Program-made: the position numbers and the translations under genes | From: an uncultured Bacilli bacterium | GTDB lineage: Bacteria > Bacillota_I > Bacilli_A > RF39 > UBA660 | DNA: 64,000 nucleotides | NCBI GenBank assembly: GCA_949425635.1 | Contig: CASPWD010000004.1 | Coordinates: 1 to 64,000, forward strand | Direction of reading: 5' to 3' | In this document: positions 1-8,740 of the stretch, piece by piece | How the letters are laid out: the number at the start of each line of letters is the position of its first letter | Position numbering within the stretch: the stretch's first letter is position 1 | The notes under the pieces: model-generated | Databases searched by the model: none | Told to the model about the DNA's origin: nothing | What the model saw: only the letters and a program-made list of their open reading frames with translations

Positions 1-2
1 AA

Positions 3-815
3 TTAGAAGTTACTAATACAGGAACAAGACCAGTTAAGGTAGCAGTAGAGGTTTATCAAGAATGGAGATCAGGAAATGGAGAAATACTAAATCCATGGGG
101 AGTTGAGGACTATCCAGTTTCATTTATTTTTTCTGAAGATGAAACCTGTCCTGAGTATACTGAAAAGTATATATTTCCACCTGAACCTACACCACATACA
201 TTAGAAAGAGAATCTATTAGAATACCTTCTAATGCGGTTGGAGCTTGTGTTCCAATTCCTTCATCAGCAATTTTAAATTTAGCGAATGGCGAAGATTGGT
301 CACATTATTATGAATATGAATATAATTATGTTGGTGAAGGTAATGGAACTCATGAATATGATGAAGAAACGGATTCTATGATAGAAATAGAAGGTGGTTC
401 TTATATAAAATATGAAGCCCCATATTTGTATGATAAAGGTTTATTTGTATATAACAAAGAATTAGGAGCAGGAGAGACAACTACATCATTTTTAGATTCT
501 GTAACATTTAATCCATATGCTGTATCAGACACTTATCGTAATGATGGTTTAGTATGTGACACATATTACGTAATGGAAGATGGTACAGAGGTTTTGAAGC
601 CAGAACCAGTAAGTCCTAGCTCTAATACAAGTACTCAAGGAATAGATGAAATCGATATGTCTAAAGTAGTTGGTCAAAAATCAAAATGTCATTCTACAGG
701 TGACGGATATAGTGGAGCAACTTATACATTGTATTTTGCTGTACATATAATGCAACCAGAAGTGTTTGATGATTTTGTAACAGATGGTATAGCTAAATTA
801 CAGGTAAAAAAGTAA
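3..815 (+). CDS. TasA/camelysin-like exported protein (5' end missing)
   Basis: The frame is open from base 3 and ends at TAA 813-815, so only the last 270 residues are present. No internal methionine looks like a start and the protein must begin upstream of the window. It opens with an N-T-G-T-R-P strand of the kind found in SipW-dependent matrix proteins (TasA, CalY). The stretch LFVYNKELGAGETT followed by LDSVTF resembles the conserved L-x-P-G-E-T-T / SVT segment of that family. A beta-rich tail ends with a Tyr-Thr-Leu strand before a Q-P-E segment. There is no C-terminal membrane anchor or sorting signal. By analogy it would be secreted and may form fibres or surface matrix. The assignment rests on motif resemblance only. 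Confidence 0.5.
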   Translation, partial: LEVTNTGTRPVKVAVEVYQEWRSGNGEILNPWGVEDYPVSFIFSEDETCPEYTEKYIFPPEPTPHTLERESIRIPSNAVGACVPIPSSAILNLANGEDWSHYYEYEYNYVGEGNGTHEYDEETDSMIEIEGGSYIKYEAPYLYDKGLFVYNKELGAGETTTSFLDSVTFNPYAVSDTYRNDGLVCDTYYVMEDGTEVLKPEPVSPSSNTSTQGIDEIDMSKVVGQKSKCHSTGDGYSGATYTLYFAVHIMQPEVFDDFVTDGIAKLQVKK

Positions 816-822
816 TAGAATA

Positions 823-857
823 AAAAAATCTTTCATTATATTTTGAAAGATTTTTTT
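823..857. terminator. Bidirectional terminator
   Basis: Thirteen-base arms (823-835 and 844-857) form an A/T-rich hairpin ending in a T run. An A run lies on the other side, so it can serve both the rightward gene ending at 815 and the leftward gene ending at 862. Confidence 0.8.
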
Positions 858-861
858 GTTT

Positions 862-1374
862 TTAGATTTCTTGTTTTTTCTCTTCAGTAGTTGATTTTAT
901 TTCAGTTTGTTTATTTGATTGAGTGCTTTTTGTTTTAGGTGCTTTTTTATAAAGTAAATTTTTTATAATATTTTGATCAAATTCTGGTTCTTCTGTTTTA
1001 AAATACTTTAATAGAAATTCACCTATTTTTACTTGAATTAGGATTTCTCTTACTACAAATAAGTATATTGGGAAGAAAAAGTAATTAAAATCAAATACAA
1101 CATCATTTTCGTTTACTAAGTCAATTGATATAAAGTCGATTATTTTATAATCAATATCTGTATAAGCACATATCAATAAGATAATGACTGATAGGTATAT
1201 AGCAATAAGTAAGTAATTGTATACTTTGGATTTTCTAAAGACTTTTTTTGCATTATTAATGTTCGCCAAATCGTTTTCGTCTTTACAATTATTAGCAATT
1301 AGATCGTTGTTGTTGCTTATTTTGACAGCACAAATAAGAATTAGCATAGCTAGTATTAAAAATAATATTATCAT
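862..1374 (-). CDS. Small membrane protein of unknown function
   Basis: A 170-residue protein. Residues 1-18 form an N-terminal membrane segment, and two further hydrophobic stretches lie near residues 52-72 and 98-112. The C-terminal 50 residues are charged, rich in Lys, Glu, Thr and Ser, and probably cytoplasmic. An AAGGAGC ribosome binding site precedes the ATG, and an extended -10 element (TGT-TATAAT) lies further upstream on the same strand. It is divergent from the NrtR-like gene and convergent with the exported protein. I do not recognise a family. Confidence 0.6.
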   Translation of the reverse strand: MIILFLILAMLILICAVKISNNNDLIANNCKDENDLANINNAKKVFRKSKVYNYLLIAIYLSVIILLICAYTDIDYKIIDFISIDLVNENDVVFDFNYFFFPIYLFVVREILIQVKIGEFLLKYFKTEEPEFDQNIIKNLLYKKAPKTKSTQSNKQTEIKSTTEEKKQEI

Positions 1375-1438
1375 ATTGTTATAGCTCCTTTATTATGGAT
1401 TTATTATAACATATTTTTGTAAATTTGTATTGTTTATA

Positions 1439-1467
1439 TTGACATGTGTATTTGTTACGCATATAAT
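1439..1467 (+). promoter_or_regulatory. Consensus sigma-A promoter of the nrtR operon
   Basis: TTGACA (1439-1444), a 17-base spacer, and TATAAT (1462-1467). This is a perfect consensus housekeeping promoter 21 bases before the ATG at 1488. Such a strong promoter ahead of a predicted regulator suggests control by repression. Confidence 0.85.
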
Positions 1468-1487
1468 TAGTATGTAAGGGTGATGCT

Positions 1488-2162
1488 ATGGAAGTTAGAA
1501 ATAAATTATATAAACAACAAGGTATCCATGTTATAACAGCATTATTTACAGTAGAACAAGGAATTACAAAGGTTTTATTAATAAAAAGAAAGAATAAACC
1601 ATTTGAAGGAGATTGGGTTCTAACTGGAGGAGCATTGTATAATAACGAAGACCTAGAGGATGGAGCTTTAAGAGAATTAGAAGAGAAAACTGGTATTACT
1701 GGAGTTCCTATTCAACAGTTTAAAGCTTTTGGTAAAGTTAATAGATCGCCAGTTATGAGGATGGTAGCTGTAGGATTTGTTGGTATTATTGATAGTAAAA
1801 GAGTCAATGTATTAAGAGAAACAAAGAATACTTCTAATGCCGATTGGTTTCCAATTGATAAGATACCACCACTTGGTTATGATCATGAGGAGATATTACA
1901 TGATGCTTTAATATTCTTAAGAAAGCAAATCGTTAAGAGTAATATTTTGAAGAGTTTATTTCCAGAAGGTGTTACAATGCCTGAGTTACAAAAAACATAT
2001 GAAGCAATTTTGGGTAAAACTTTTGACAGAAGGAATTTTAGAAAGAAAATACTTAATTTAGATTTAATAGAAGATACTAACAAAAGTGATAAGTTTGAAG
2101 GTAATAAACCTGCTAAGGTATATGAATTTAAGAAAGTAATTGAAGATAAAGATATATTTTAA
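1488..2162 (+). CDS. nrtR: NrtR-like Nudix-winged helix transcriptional regulator
   Basis: NrtR proteins pair an ADP-ribose-sensing Nudix domain with a DNA-binding winged helix and usually repress NAD-metabolism genes. Here the Nudix fold spans about residues 12-140. Its box reads GALYNNE...RELEEKTG: the usual catalytic Glu-Glu is Glu-Lys, as is common in NrtR, which argues for a ligand sensor rather than an efficient hydrolase. Residues 150-224 match the NrtR winged helix, with the family-like FDRRNFRKKIL helix and a Pro-Ala-x-x-Tyr C-terminal strand. It lies first in an apparent operon with a phosphatase, an AAA-CYTH protein and thymidine kinase, with no NAD biosynthesis gene nearby, so its target may be this operon. 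Ligand and operator are not known. Confidence 0.75.
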   Translation: MEVRNKLYKQQGIHVITALFTVEQGITKVLLIKRKNKPFEGDWVLTGGALYNNEDLEDGALRELEEKTGITGVPIQQFKAFGKVNRSPVMRMVAVGFVGIIDSKRVNVLRETKNTSNADWFPIDKIPPLGYDHEEILHDALIFLRKQIVKSNILKSLFPEGVTMPELQKTYEAILGKTFDRRNFRKKILNLDLIEDTNKSDKFEGNKPAKVYEFKKVIEDKDIF

Positions 2163-2226
2163 TTATAAAATATGTTTTTATTTCCTAATGTATGTGTAAA
2201 AAATACGCTTTAAAGGAGGTGATGTA

Positions 2227-2787
2227 ATGATTTATTTGATGAGACATGGTCAAGACGACGAAACTTATGTTGGAGGATGGAGTGATGTTTCACTTTTACC
2301 GGAAGGAGAAGAGGAAGTAAAGTCAAGTGCTTTGTGGATAAGAGATAATTTAGATATTAAAAGTATTATGTGTAGTGACGTTTATAGAGCAACCCAATCG
2401 GCACAGATAGTTAGTGATATTATTAATATTCCTTATGAATTAAATTCTAAATTAAGAGAGCAAAATAAAGGATTGTTAAATGGTATTCCAAAGGATGAAG
2501 CTTATACACAATATCCTGGATATACTGATGGTGAAGTTACAATAGACACTGTATTTCCTCAAGGTGAATCTTTAAGAAATTTATATGAAAGGATGAAAGT
2601 ATATCTTGGAGAATTACTAAAATTGCAAGATGATACTTTGTTAATTACGCATAGAGGAGTAATTAATATGATATATTTTATTCTTAATAACAAAGAATTA
2701 GATATGGATAAAAAGCAGTTTGGTGTTAGTACAGCATCAGTTCATGAATTGGATCAAAAGAAAAAAACAATTAAGAAGGTAAGGTAG
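2227..2787 (+). CDS. Histidine phosphatase family protein
   Basis: A 186-residue protein of the phosphoglycerate mutase-like (branch 1) superfamily. The N-terminal LMRHGQ carries the phospho-accepting His of the RHG motif. The second His is in LLITHRGVI near residue 143. The acidic residue region around LREQNKGLLNG is also typical. Family members dephosphorylate small molecules such as nucleotides, alpha-ribazole phosphate or sugar phosphates, and the substrate cannot be told from sequence. An excellent ribosome binding site (AAAGGAGGTGA) precedes the ATG. It lies between the NrtR-like regulator and the AAA-CYTH gene, 4 bases before the latter, which suggests co-transcription and a nucleotide-related role. 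Confidence 0.85.
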   Translation: MIYLMRHGQDDETYVGGWSDVSLLPEGEEEVKSSALWIRDNLDIKSIMCSDVYRATQSAQIVSDIINIPYELNSKLREQNKGLLNGIPKDEAYTQYPGYTDGEVTIDTVFPQGESLRNLYERMKVYLGELLKLQDDTLLITHRGVINMIYFILNNKELDMDKKQFGVSTASVHELDQKKKTIKKVR

Positions 2788-2791
2788 AGTT

Positions 2792-3904
2792 ATGGTAAAA
2801 AGAATAGTTTTAACAGGTGGTCCTGGTACTGGTAAAACAACTGTAATTGATACAGTAAAGCTAGTATACGAACCACAAGGATATAGAGTTATTGTTATTG
2901 ATGAAACAGCAACATATTTTATTTTGAAAGGTATTAAGCCTTTTGGGGAAAATGCAATTGACTTAGTAGATTTTCAAGAGTTAGTAATGAGAATGCAATT
3001 AGCTAAGGAAGAAATATTTGATAGAGCAGCTGAAATGATGGGTGAGGATGCTAAAGTATTAATTATTTATGATAGAGGAGCTGTTGATAATTGCGCCTAT
3101 ATTTCTCAAGAACAATTTGAAGAAGTTATGGCTAGACTTAATCACGTTAAATCCTTTGCAGACTTGTTAAATCAATATGATGCAGTAATTGATTTGGTAG
3201 GAAGAAAAGATTTTTATACTACAGAAAATAATGCAGCAAGAAGTGAAGATGTTGATTCTGCTCTTGAATTAGGAGCTAATACTTTAAAAAGTTGGTTAGG
3301 ACATAGTAAAATAAAAATAGTCTTACCTAAAGATACGATGGATGAAAAATTAAATGAAGTTTTAAATATAATTAATGAAGTTCTATCTGAAAAACAAGTT
3401 AAGAGACAAGATAAATATTCAGTTGATTTAAGTGAAACTGATTTAGATGGTATTATTAGAAAATCAAGAGCTGTGTTAATTGAGCAAACTTATTTACAAA
3501 GCGACGAAAGGACAGAAAGAAGAATTAGAAAGGTTGTTATTAATAATAGCATCTCTTATTATTCTAGTGTTTATAGAATCATGGAAGATGGTTCAAGAGT
3601 AATTGTTAGCGAGAAGAGCGTAGATGAAAAAGTTTATAATCAATTAATGGAATATCGTGATGAAAGTTATGAAACTATTCGAAAAATAAGATATTGTTTT
3701 AGTGAAAATGGAACATATTTTGCATTAGATACGTTTGAAAATATGGATGATGTTGGTATTTTGGAAGTAAATGTATCTGAGCATGAAGTTGTTAAAGTAC
3801 CTGATTATGTAACTGTTATGGAAAATGTTAGTAAAAATCCTAATTATTTCAATAAAAATATAGCGAAGAAGGTAAAAGGTAAGGAGTTAAAGAAGCAGGT
3901 ATGA
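2792..3904 (+). CDS. AAA-type P-loop ATPase fused to a CYTH (triphosphate tunnel) domain
   Basis: The N-terminal half (about residues 1-195) is a P-loop kinase-like domain with Walker A GGPGTGKT at 9-16 and an IIYDRGAVD Walker B-like strand. It resembles the AAA_28 group. The C-terminal half (about 225-350) looks like a CYTH/triphosphate tunnel metalloenzyme domain, with IEQTYL at its start, the basic cluster ERRIRKV, and an LEVNVSE strand. CYTH enzymes act on triphosphorylated substrates, and P-loop-CYTH fusions also occur in plant TTM proteins. The stop codon is TGA and overlaps the next start as ATGA, so it is probably translationally coupled to thymidine kinase. A role in nucleotide or cofactor phosphorylation is inferred from context. 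Confidence 0.75.
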   Translation: MVKRIVLTGGPGTGKTTVIDTVKLVYEPQGYRVIVIDETATYFILKGIKPFGENAIDLVDFQELVMRMQLAKEEIFDRAAEMMGEDAKVLIIYDRGAVDNCAYISQEQFEEVMARLNHVKSFADLLNQYDAVIDLVGRKDFYTTENNAARSEDVDSALELGANTLKSWLGHSKIKIVLPKDTMDEKLNEVLNIINEVLSEKQVKRQDKYSVDLSETDLDGIIRKSRAVLIEQTYLQSDERTERRIRKVVINNSISYYSSVYRIMEDGSRVIVSEKSVDEKVYNQLMEYRDESYETIRKIRYCFSENGTYFALDTFENMDDVGILEVNVSEHEVVKVPDYVTVMENVSKNPNYFNKNIAKKVKGKELKKQV

Positions 3905-4488
3905 TAAAGACATTTACAGGACCAATGCATAGTGGTAAGACAGAGAATATGTTAGATGTTTATAATGGAATATATAATAAGGATTGCATAAAGGTATTTA
4001 AACCTCTTAAGGATACTAGGGATTTTTGCCTAATGAAAAGTAAGACTTACGACCAAGAAGTCCCAGCGATAGGTATTGATAGATTTGAAGAAATACTGGA
4101 ACATATTGATGAAAAGACCAGAACAATATTTTTGGATGAAGTACAATTAATGGATGGAAATCTTAGTGTATTATCTTATTTATCTATTGCTGAAGATATG
4201 GATATATATTTAGGTGGTCTTAATATGACATCAGAACAGGATCCCTTCCTTTTGATGCCTCAAGTATTAGCAATTAGTGACAAGGTGGAAAATATTCCTG
4301 CAAGTTGTTATGATTGTGGTAGAGAAGCGACTTTAACTTACTACGAAGGTGAGAAAAGTGATGCAATTAAAGTTGGAGATGAAGGATATTTTCCACTATG
4401 TGCACGTTGTTTAGTTAAAAGACGTGGTAGAGATAAAATAAAGAAATTAATGTTAAGTAAAAGGGTTAAGGAAAACACTAGTGAATAG
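3901..4488 (+). CDS. tdk: Thymidine kinase (type II)
   Basis: The enzyme phosphorylates thymidine to dTMP in pyrimidine salvage. The P-loop GPMHSGKT lies at residues 7-14, the Walker B/catalytic strand FLDEVQL near residue 78, and GGLNM near residue 107 corresponds to the lasso-side GL(D/N) segment. Two Cys pairs (CYDC and CARC) form the structural zinc site typical of type II thymidine kinases. The length of 195 residues is normal. The ATG overlaps the TGA of the AAA-CYTH gene by four bases. A terminator hairpin overlaps the stop codon, so this is probably the last gene of the nrtR operon. Confidence 0.9.
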   Translation: MIKTFTGPMHSGKTENMLDVYNGIYNKDCIKVFKPLKDTRDFCLMKSKTYDQEVPAIGIDRFEEILEHIDEKTRTIFLDEVQLMDGNLSVLSYLSIAEDMDIYLGGLNMTSEQDPFLLMPQVLAISDKVENIPASCYDCGREATLTYYEGEKSDAIKVGDEGYFPLCARCLVKRRGRDKIKKLMLSKRVKENTSE

Positions 4489-4497
4489 TGTTTTTTT
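4474..4497 (+). terminator. Terminator overlapping the tdk stop codon
   Basis: AACACTA (4474-4480) and TAGTGTT (4486-4492) form a 7-bp hairpin with a five-base loop, followed by T residues. The stop codon is inside the hairpin. Confidence 0.75.
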
Positions 4498-4506
4498 ATG
4501 ACAAAA

Positions 4507-4535
4507 ATATCACTCTCAATTTTTGAGAGTGATAT
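4507..4535. terminator. Strong 13-bp hairpin between convergent genes
   Basis: Perfect 13-base arms at 4507-4519 and 4523-4535 with a three-base loop, flanked by A and T runs. It lies between tdk and the leftward YfhO gene and probably ends transcription from both sides. Confidence 0.8.
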
Positions 4536-4557
4536 TTTAATTATATTTTTGAAATAT

Positions 4558-6819
4558 TTAATTATTTATAATATCTTTTTTTCTACTTTTTATAATACTT
4601 ATTATTAAAAATAAGAAAGTTGTTAAGGAGATAATTATTGGTATTATAAAATTATTTTTGTATTGTAATTTGATTGTATGATCTCCAGCTTCAACTTCAA
4701 TACCTAAAAGAGAATCGAGTACCATGATTGGCTTTACTTTTTTTCCATCAATTGTTATTTGCCAAGATGAATCATATGGTATGGAAGTGAATATTATTTG
4801 ATTATTTTCTACGTTAATTGTACCTTCTATAGAAGAATCACTATAATTAGTATAATTAATTTGATTTTTTGATAAAGCTTGGTGGATTTCTTTTAATTTT
4901 TCTTCGTTGATTGTATAGATGTTTATTTTTTTATTACTATCACTTATAAATTCAGTATAAGTTTGAACAAAATTTATTGTTTCACCATTTTCATCTTCAA
5001 AATCAATAAGATAGAAATTTTTATTAGGTGAATAATAATATTTTCCATCTTCTTTAAGTGTTCCTTTCAATGTTGTTGTATCATAAATGTCTGAAATATC
5101 AGTCATTGCATAAATTATATTTTCGATAGTATTTTTGACATTATATGGATTTAAATCGATATTTAGGATATTGCTATTTACACTAAATAACTTTTCAAGA
5201 TAGTAGTCATTTTTGACATTTAATAACATTGTAGCTATCTCATTGTTATCTGAACAGCTAATTGAGGTATTTAGACCAGTTTGACAACCAATTGATTCTG
5301 CTAATGGAAAAATTCTATTGTATGTCATTGCTGATAATAGGTATGTAACATTAGTATTAGAATATAGATTGTAGTTTAAATATTCTTCGTTATTGTCTGT
5401 TACTTTATTTAATCTATATGTAGTAGTTTCAGTGTTGAAGTTATTAGGAATGTTTTCACTACTTTTATCAATAGGAGTAGAGAAAGCATTATAAGTAGCA
5501 ATAGTAGTTTGACTTATTAATAATAACGCTATTAGTATTTTAAATAATTTATTATTGGTGTAAAAAAGAACTAATATATTAAATGCTAGAAGAAAAACTA
5601 TATTAAATATAAAAATCTCAAATTCCATATTTTTATAATTTATAAATAATAAAATAAAAATAGGAACGGAAATAATATGGAACCATTTTTTATTGTTATC
5701 TTTATTTAAAGTTTGATAATTTCTTATTATAGGAATAATCATAAGAAAACATGGAATGAAGGAGTAGCGATAAGTTAGACCTCTAATATTATGAAAAAAA
5801 TTAAGAACAAAATCGAATTGTTTTATAAAGAAAGCAGCTATACATATTACTATTATAATAATTGAAAAAAGCTTTTCTTTTTTTGTGATATTTTTATTTA
5901 CAAAATAATAGAATAGATTTAGTAAAGCAAATGAATTTACTGCTATATTAGGGAATGTTACTTCTTCAAAGACTGTTAAAATTGTATTGCCGTAGAATAA
6001 TGATTTTATGAAATCAAGAAATGATAATGAATATTCTGTAGAAATCGTATCTGAGAATGTAATTCCCATTTTTAAGTAGCTATTATATAAAGCATATATG
6101 TAGAATGCTGATAGTAAGAAAGCAATAAAAGTATTTATAAATATTTTATTAAATAAATTCAATAAATCTTTTTTATTTGATTTATTATAAATATTAAATA
6201 ATATGAAGTAAATTATTGTATAAATACATACAGGGAAAGCTAAATAAAAGTTTGAAATTAAGGTAAATGATAAAGTGAAAATATAAAAGTAACATTTTTT
6301 TCCTTTTAGTAATTCCTCTAGTCCATATTGGAATAAAGGAAAGATAAGAAAAACATCTAGCCATGGAAGGTAGTAATAATAAGTGATTAACCAACTAGAG
6401 AAAACATAAGTTAAAGAGGTAATCGTTGTTAAAAAGTTATTATTTGTTTTCTTTTTAGTGTAAAAAGTTACTGTTATAGCTGTTAGAGCTAGTTTTAATA
6501 ATATTGTACTTAGATACATTGCATTTGCATCATTAAATAAGAAAGCAATTGCATTTAAAGGACTAGAAAAATGATATAAGAAGTTAAATATGATAGGGTT
6601 TCCTAAACCATTATTGAAAGAAAATGGTTCTAAGATTCCTTCCTTAATGCTTGTAATAAAGTTATATAGCATAGGTTTAAATATAACTATTCCGTCTGAT
6701 TTACCGATAGTATTGTTTCCAAAAGGGTATGTTTTACTTATGAATAGACAAGTTAAAAAGATTCCTAGTACTAGGATAACGTTTATTATATATGGATATA
6801 TTTTTTTTATTTTTTTCAT
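4558..6819 (-). CDS. YfhO family integral membrane protein
   Basis: A 753-residue polytopic protein with about a dozen membrane segments over residues 10-425, an extracytoplasmic region of about 280 residues, and a final membrane segment near 725-745. The N-terminal loop after segment 1 contains KSDGIVIFKP and FNNGLGNPI, typical of the YfhO/GT-C-like fold. The C-terminal soluble part ends in a beta domain (SSWQITIDGKKVKP) seen in YfhO proteins. Listeria and Bacillus YfhO act in glycosylation of lipoteichoic acid outside the membrane, so a role in decorating cell-envelope polymers is the best inference. The start is supported by AAGGTGATT just upstream. It is apparently a single-gene unit. A second YfhO-like gene lies at 23438-25939. 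Confidence 0.8.
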   Translation of the reverse strand: MKKIKKIYPYIINVILVLGIFLTCLFISKTYPFGNNTIGKSDGIVIFKPMLYNFITSIKEGILEPFSFNNGLGNPIIFNFLYHFSSPLNAIAFLFNDANAMYLSTILLKLALTAITVTFYTKKKTNNNFLTTITSLTYVFSSWLITYYYYLPWLDVFLIFPLFQYGLEELLKGKKCYFYIFTLSFTLISNFYLAFPVCIYTIIYFILFNIYNKSNKKDLLNLFNKIFINTFIAFLLSAFYIYALYNSYLKMGITFSDTISTEYSLSFLDFIKSLFYGNTILTVFEEVTFPNIAVNSFALLNLFYYFVNKNITKKEKLFSIIIIVICIAAFFIKQFDFVLNFFHNIRGLTYRYSFIPCFLMIIPIIRNYQTLNKDNNKKWFHIISVPIFILLFINYKNMEFEIFIFNIVFLLAFNILVLFYTNNKLFKILIALLLISQTTIATYNAFSTPIDKSSENIPNNFNTETTTYRLNKVTDNNEEYLNYNLYSNTNVTYLLSAMTYNRIFPLAESIGCQTGLNTSISCSDNNEIATMLLNVKNDYYLEKLFSVNSNILNIDLNPYNVKNTIENIIYAMTDISDIYDTTTLKGTLKEDGKYYYSPNKNFYLIDFEDENGETINFVQTYTEFISDSNKKINIYTINEEKLKEIHQALSKNQINYTNYSDSSIEGTINVENNQIIFTSIPYDSSWQITIDGKKVKPIMVLDSLLGIEVEAGDHTIKLQYKNNFIIPIIISLTTFLFLIISIIKSRKKDIINN

Positions 6820-6918
6820 ACAATCACCTTAATAGTTATTATATAATCTTTAAATAATTTTTACTACAAAATTCGACTTTTTAAAAATCTATAATTAAAT
6901 TTATAGAGGTGATAATAC

Positions 6919-7095
6919 ATGAAAGTAAGAATCTTTGATGAAAATCATGAAAAGGACTTAGAAGGTAGTATTAATGAATTTATTTCTGGAAATGAATTAA
7001 ATATAGTGGATATTAAGTATCAAGTCTCAATTGCAATATCTGGTGATGATCAGATTTATTGTTTTACAGCGATGGTAATATATAATGAGAAATAG
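6919..7095 (+). CDS. cse60: Cse60-like small sporulation protein
   Basis: A 58-residue ORF with an AGAGGTGAT ribosome binding site. Its sequence closely follows the Cse60 (DUF2758) family: an N-terminal KVRIFDENHEKDLE strand-helix, a central VDIKYQVSIA strand and a terminal IYCFTAMVIYN strand. In Bacillus the family is sporulation-associated (sigma-E regulon) and of unknown biochemical role. The last 11 bases overlap the start of the flippase gene at 7085, which suggests translational coupling. The cysteine in the C-terminal strand is typical for the family. The name rests on remembered family sequence rather than a search. Confidence 0.75.
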   Translation: MKVRIFDENHEKDLEGSINEFISGNELNIVDIKYQVSIAISGDDQIYCFTAMVIYNEK

Positions 7096-8740
7096 TTCGA
7101 AGATAAAAAAGAGTTCTTTTGTTGAGGGAACAATTATTGCTACTATATCTATTATTGTATCTAAAGTTATGGGAATGTTCTATGTCATTCCTTTTTATGC
7201 AATGATTGGAATTCAAGGTAGTGCATTGTATGCGTATGCTTATAATATTTATGTTATTTTTTTGGATATTTCTAGTGCTGGTTTGCCTATAGCAATGAGT
7301 AAAGTAATTAATGAATATAATACATTAGGACTGATGGATGAAAAACAATTAGCCTATTGTTTAGGAAAAAAGATTATGGTATTTATTGCTGTTGTTATAT
7401 TTATAGTCCTTTTTTTATTTGCACCATTTATTGGTGAAATTTTGTTAGGAGATTTAAGTGGAGGTAATACGATTAATGATGTAACTTTAGCGATAAGATG
7501 TGTTTCTTTCGCTATCCTTATTGTGCCGTTTTTGAGTATTACTAAAGGTTATTTACAAGGTCATAATGTGATAGGTTTATCAAGCTTTAGCCAAGTAATT
7601 GAACAGATTGTTAGAATAAGTGTAATACTTGGAGGAAGTTATATAGTATTAAAAGTGTTTGGTGGTAGTGAAACATTAGCTGTTTGTGTTTCTTTACTTG
7701 GAGCTTTTATTGGTGGAGTTGTTGCTTATATTTTTTTGAAAGTTAAATTAAAGAATGATTCTGATTTTAATATTTGTAATAATATAAGAAAAGGTAGAAC
7801 TATGAATAAAGTTATAATAAAAAAAATTCTAACTTATGCAGTACCTTTTATAATTATAAATATTATTGGAAGTTGTTATAATTTTGTAGATATGACATTA
7901 CTTTTAAAAACAATGAATTATTTAGGACTTGATGTTAATGATATTGAATTTGTAACTAGTGCTGTAACGACTTGGGCACCGAAGATAAATATGATTGTTA
8001 CAAGTATTGCAATGGGAATGAGTACGAGTTTTATTCCTGTAATGGTTACTAATTATACATTAAATAATTGGGATGAGGTTAATAAAAAGTTTAATCAGGC
8101 TATGCAAATACTGATTTTCGTATCTTTACCAATGGTAGTTGGTATTTCTTTATTGAGTAAAGAAATATGGACGATATTTTATGGATATAATATTGTTGGA
8201 AGTTATATTCTAATGCTAAATGTATTTACAGGTCTTTTAATAAATATTTATATGATTACTTCCTCAGCTTTACAAGGTCTTAATAAATTTAAAATTGTAT
8301 ATAAAGTTACTTTGAGTGGATTTTTAATTAATGCATTATTAGATGTTCCTTTAATGATTTTTTATAATAAAATAGGTATACCACCATATTTAGGAGCTAT
8401 AACAGCTAGTATTATAGGTTATGGGATAAGTATTATTATAGGATTTAAAGGCTTGAAGAAAGAGTGTAAATTAAATTATGGTGATACTATTAGTATTATA
8501 AAGAAAATGATTATACCAATGTTTTTAATGACTTTTGTAGTATTATTAATAAATTTTTTGATTCCAGTTAATTATGGTAGTAGACTATTTTGTGTAATAT
8601 TTGTTATTATAGAAGCGATATGCGGATCAATAGTTTATTTTGTGGTTTCTTATAAAATGGGAATTTTAAATAAAATTATTGGAGATGTTATATTAAATAA
8701 AATTATAAAAAAACTTACCTTTGGTAAGTTAAGTAATTAG
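7085..8740 (+). CDS. MurJ/SpoVB-type lipid-linked oligosaccharide flippase
   Basis: A 551-residue protein with about 14 membrane helices of the MVF/MATE-like (MOP) superfamily. The start is family-typical, with a basic N-terminus and then FVEGTIIATISIIVSKVMG. The pattern matches the YtgP/SpoVB branch that flips lipid II or related undecaprenyl-linked precursors across the membrane for peptidoglycan (vegetative or cortex) synthesis. Its coupling to a Cse60-like gene favours a sporulation role (SpoVB-like), but the sequence cannot separate this from a general MurJ. A leftward terminator lies inside its last codons. Confidence 0.85.
   Translation: MRNSSKIKKSSFVEGTIIATISIIVSKVMGMFYVIPFYAMIGIQGSALYAYAYNIYVIFLDISSAGLPIAMSKVINEYNTLGLMDEKQLAYCLGKKIMVFIAVVIFIVLFLFAPFIGEILLGDLSGGNTINDVTLAIRCVSFAILIVPFLSITKGYLQGHNVIGLSSFSQVIEQIVRISVILGGSYIVLKVFGGSETLAVCVSLLGAFIGGVVAYIFLKVKLKNDSDFNICNNIRKGRTMNKVIIKKILTYAVPFIIINIIGSCYNFVDMTLLLKTMNYLGLDVNDIEFVTSAVTTWAPKINMIVTSIAMGMSTSFIPVMVTNYTLNNWDEVNKKFNQAMQILIFVSLPMVVGISLLSKEIWTIFYGYNIVGSYILMLNVFTGLLINIYMITSSALQGLNKFKIVYKVTLSGFLINALLDVPLMIFYNKIGIPPYLGAITASIIGYGISIIIGFKGLKKECKLNYGDTISIIKKMIIPMFLMTFVVLLINFLIPVNYGSRLFCVIFVIIEAICGSIVYFVVSYKMGILNKIIGDVILNKIIKKLTFGKLSN
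8706..8730 (-). terminator. Leftward terminator embedded in the flippase 3' end
   Basis: AACTTACC (8712-8719) pairs with GGTAAGTT (8723-8730). The A run at 8706-8713 is a T run on the minus strand. It ends the leftward gene whose stop overlaps the flippase stop, so the coding sequence of one gene carries the terminator of the other. Confidence 0.6.

Noticed and set aside
1453-1475. Imperfect palindrome near the nrtR -10 box as an NrtR operator
   Set aside because: Only the outer TTAC/GTAA pairs match; too weak to call without comparison to other genomes.
1883-2083. Minus-strand ORF inside the NrtR-like gene
   Set aside because: It is antisense to a clear gene and has no start signal.
6590-6832. 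ORF on the + strand opposite the start of the YfhO gene
   Set aside because: It is antisense to a well-supported membrane protein, has no ribosome binding site, and its hydrophobicity mirrors the gene beneath it.
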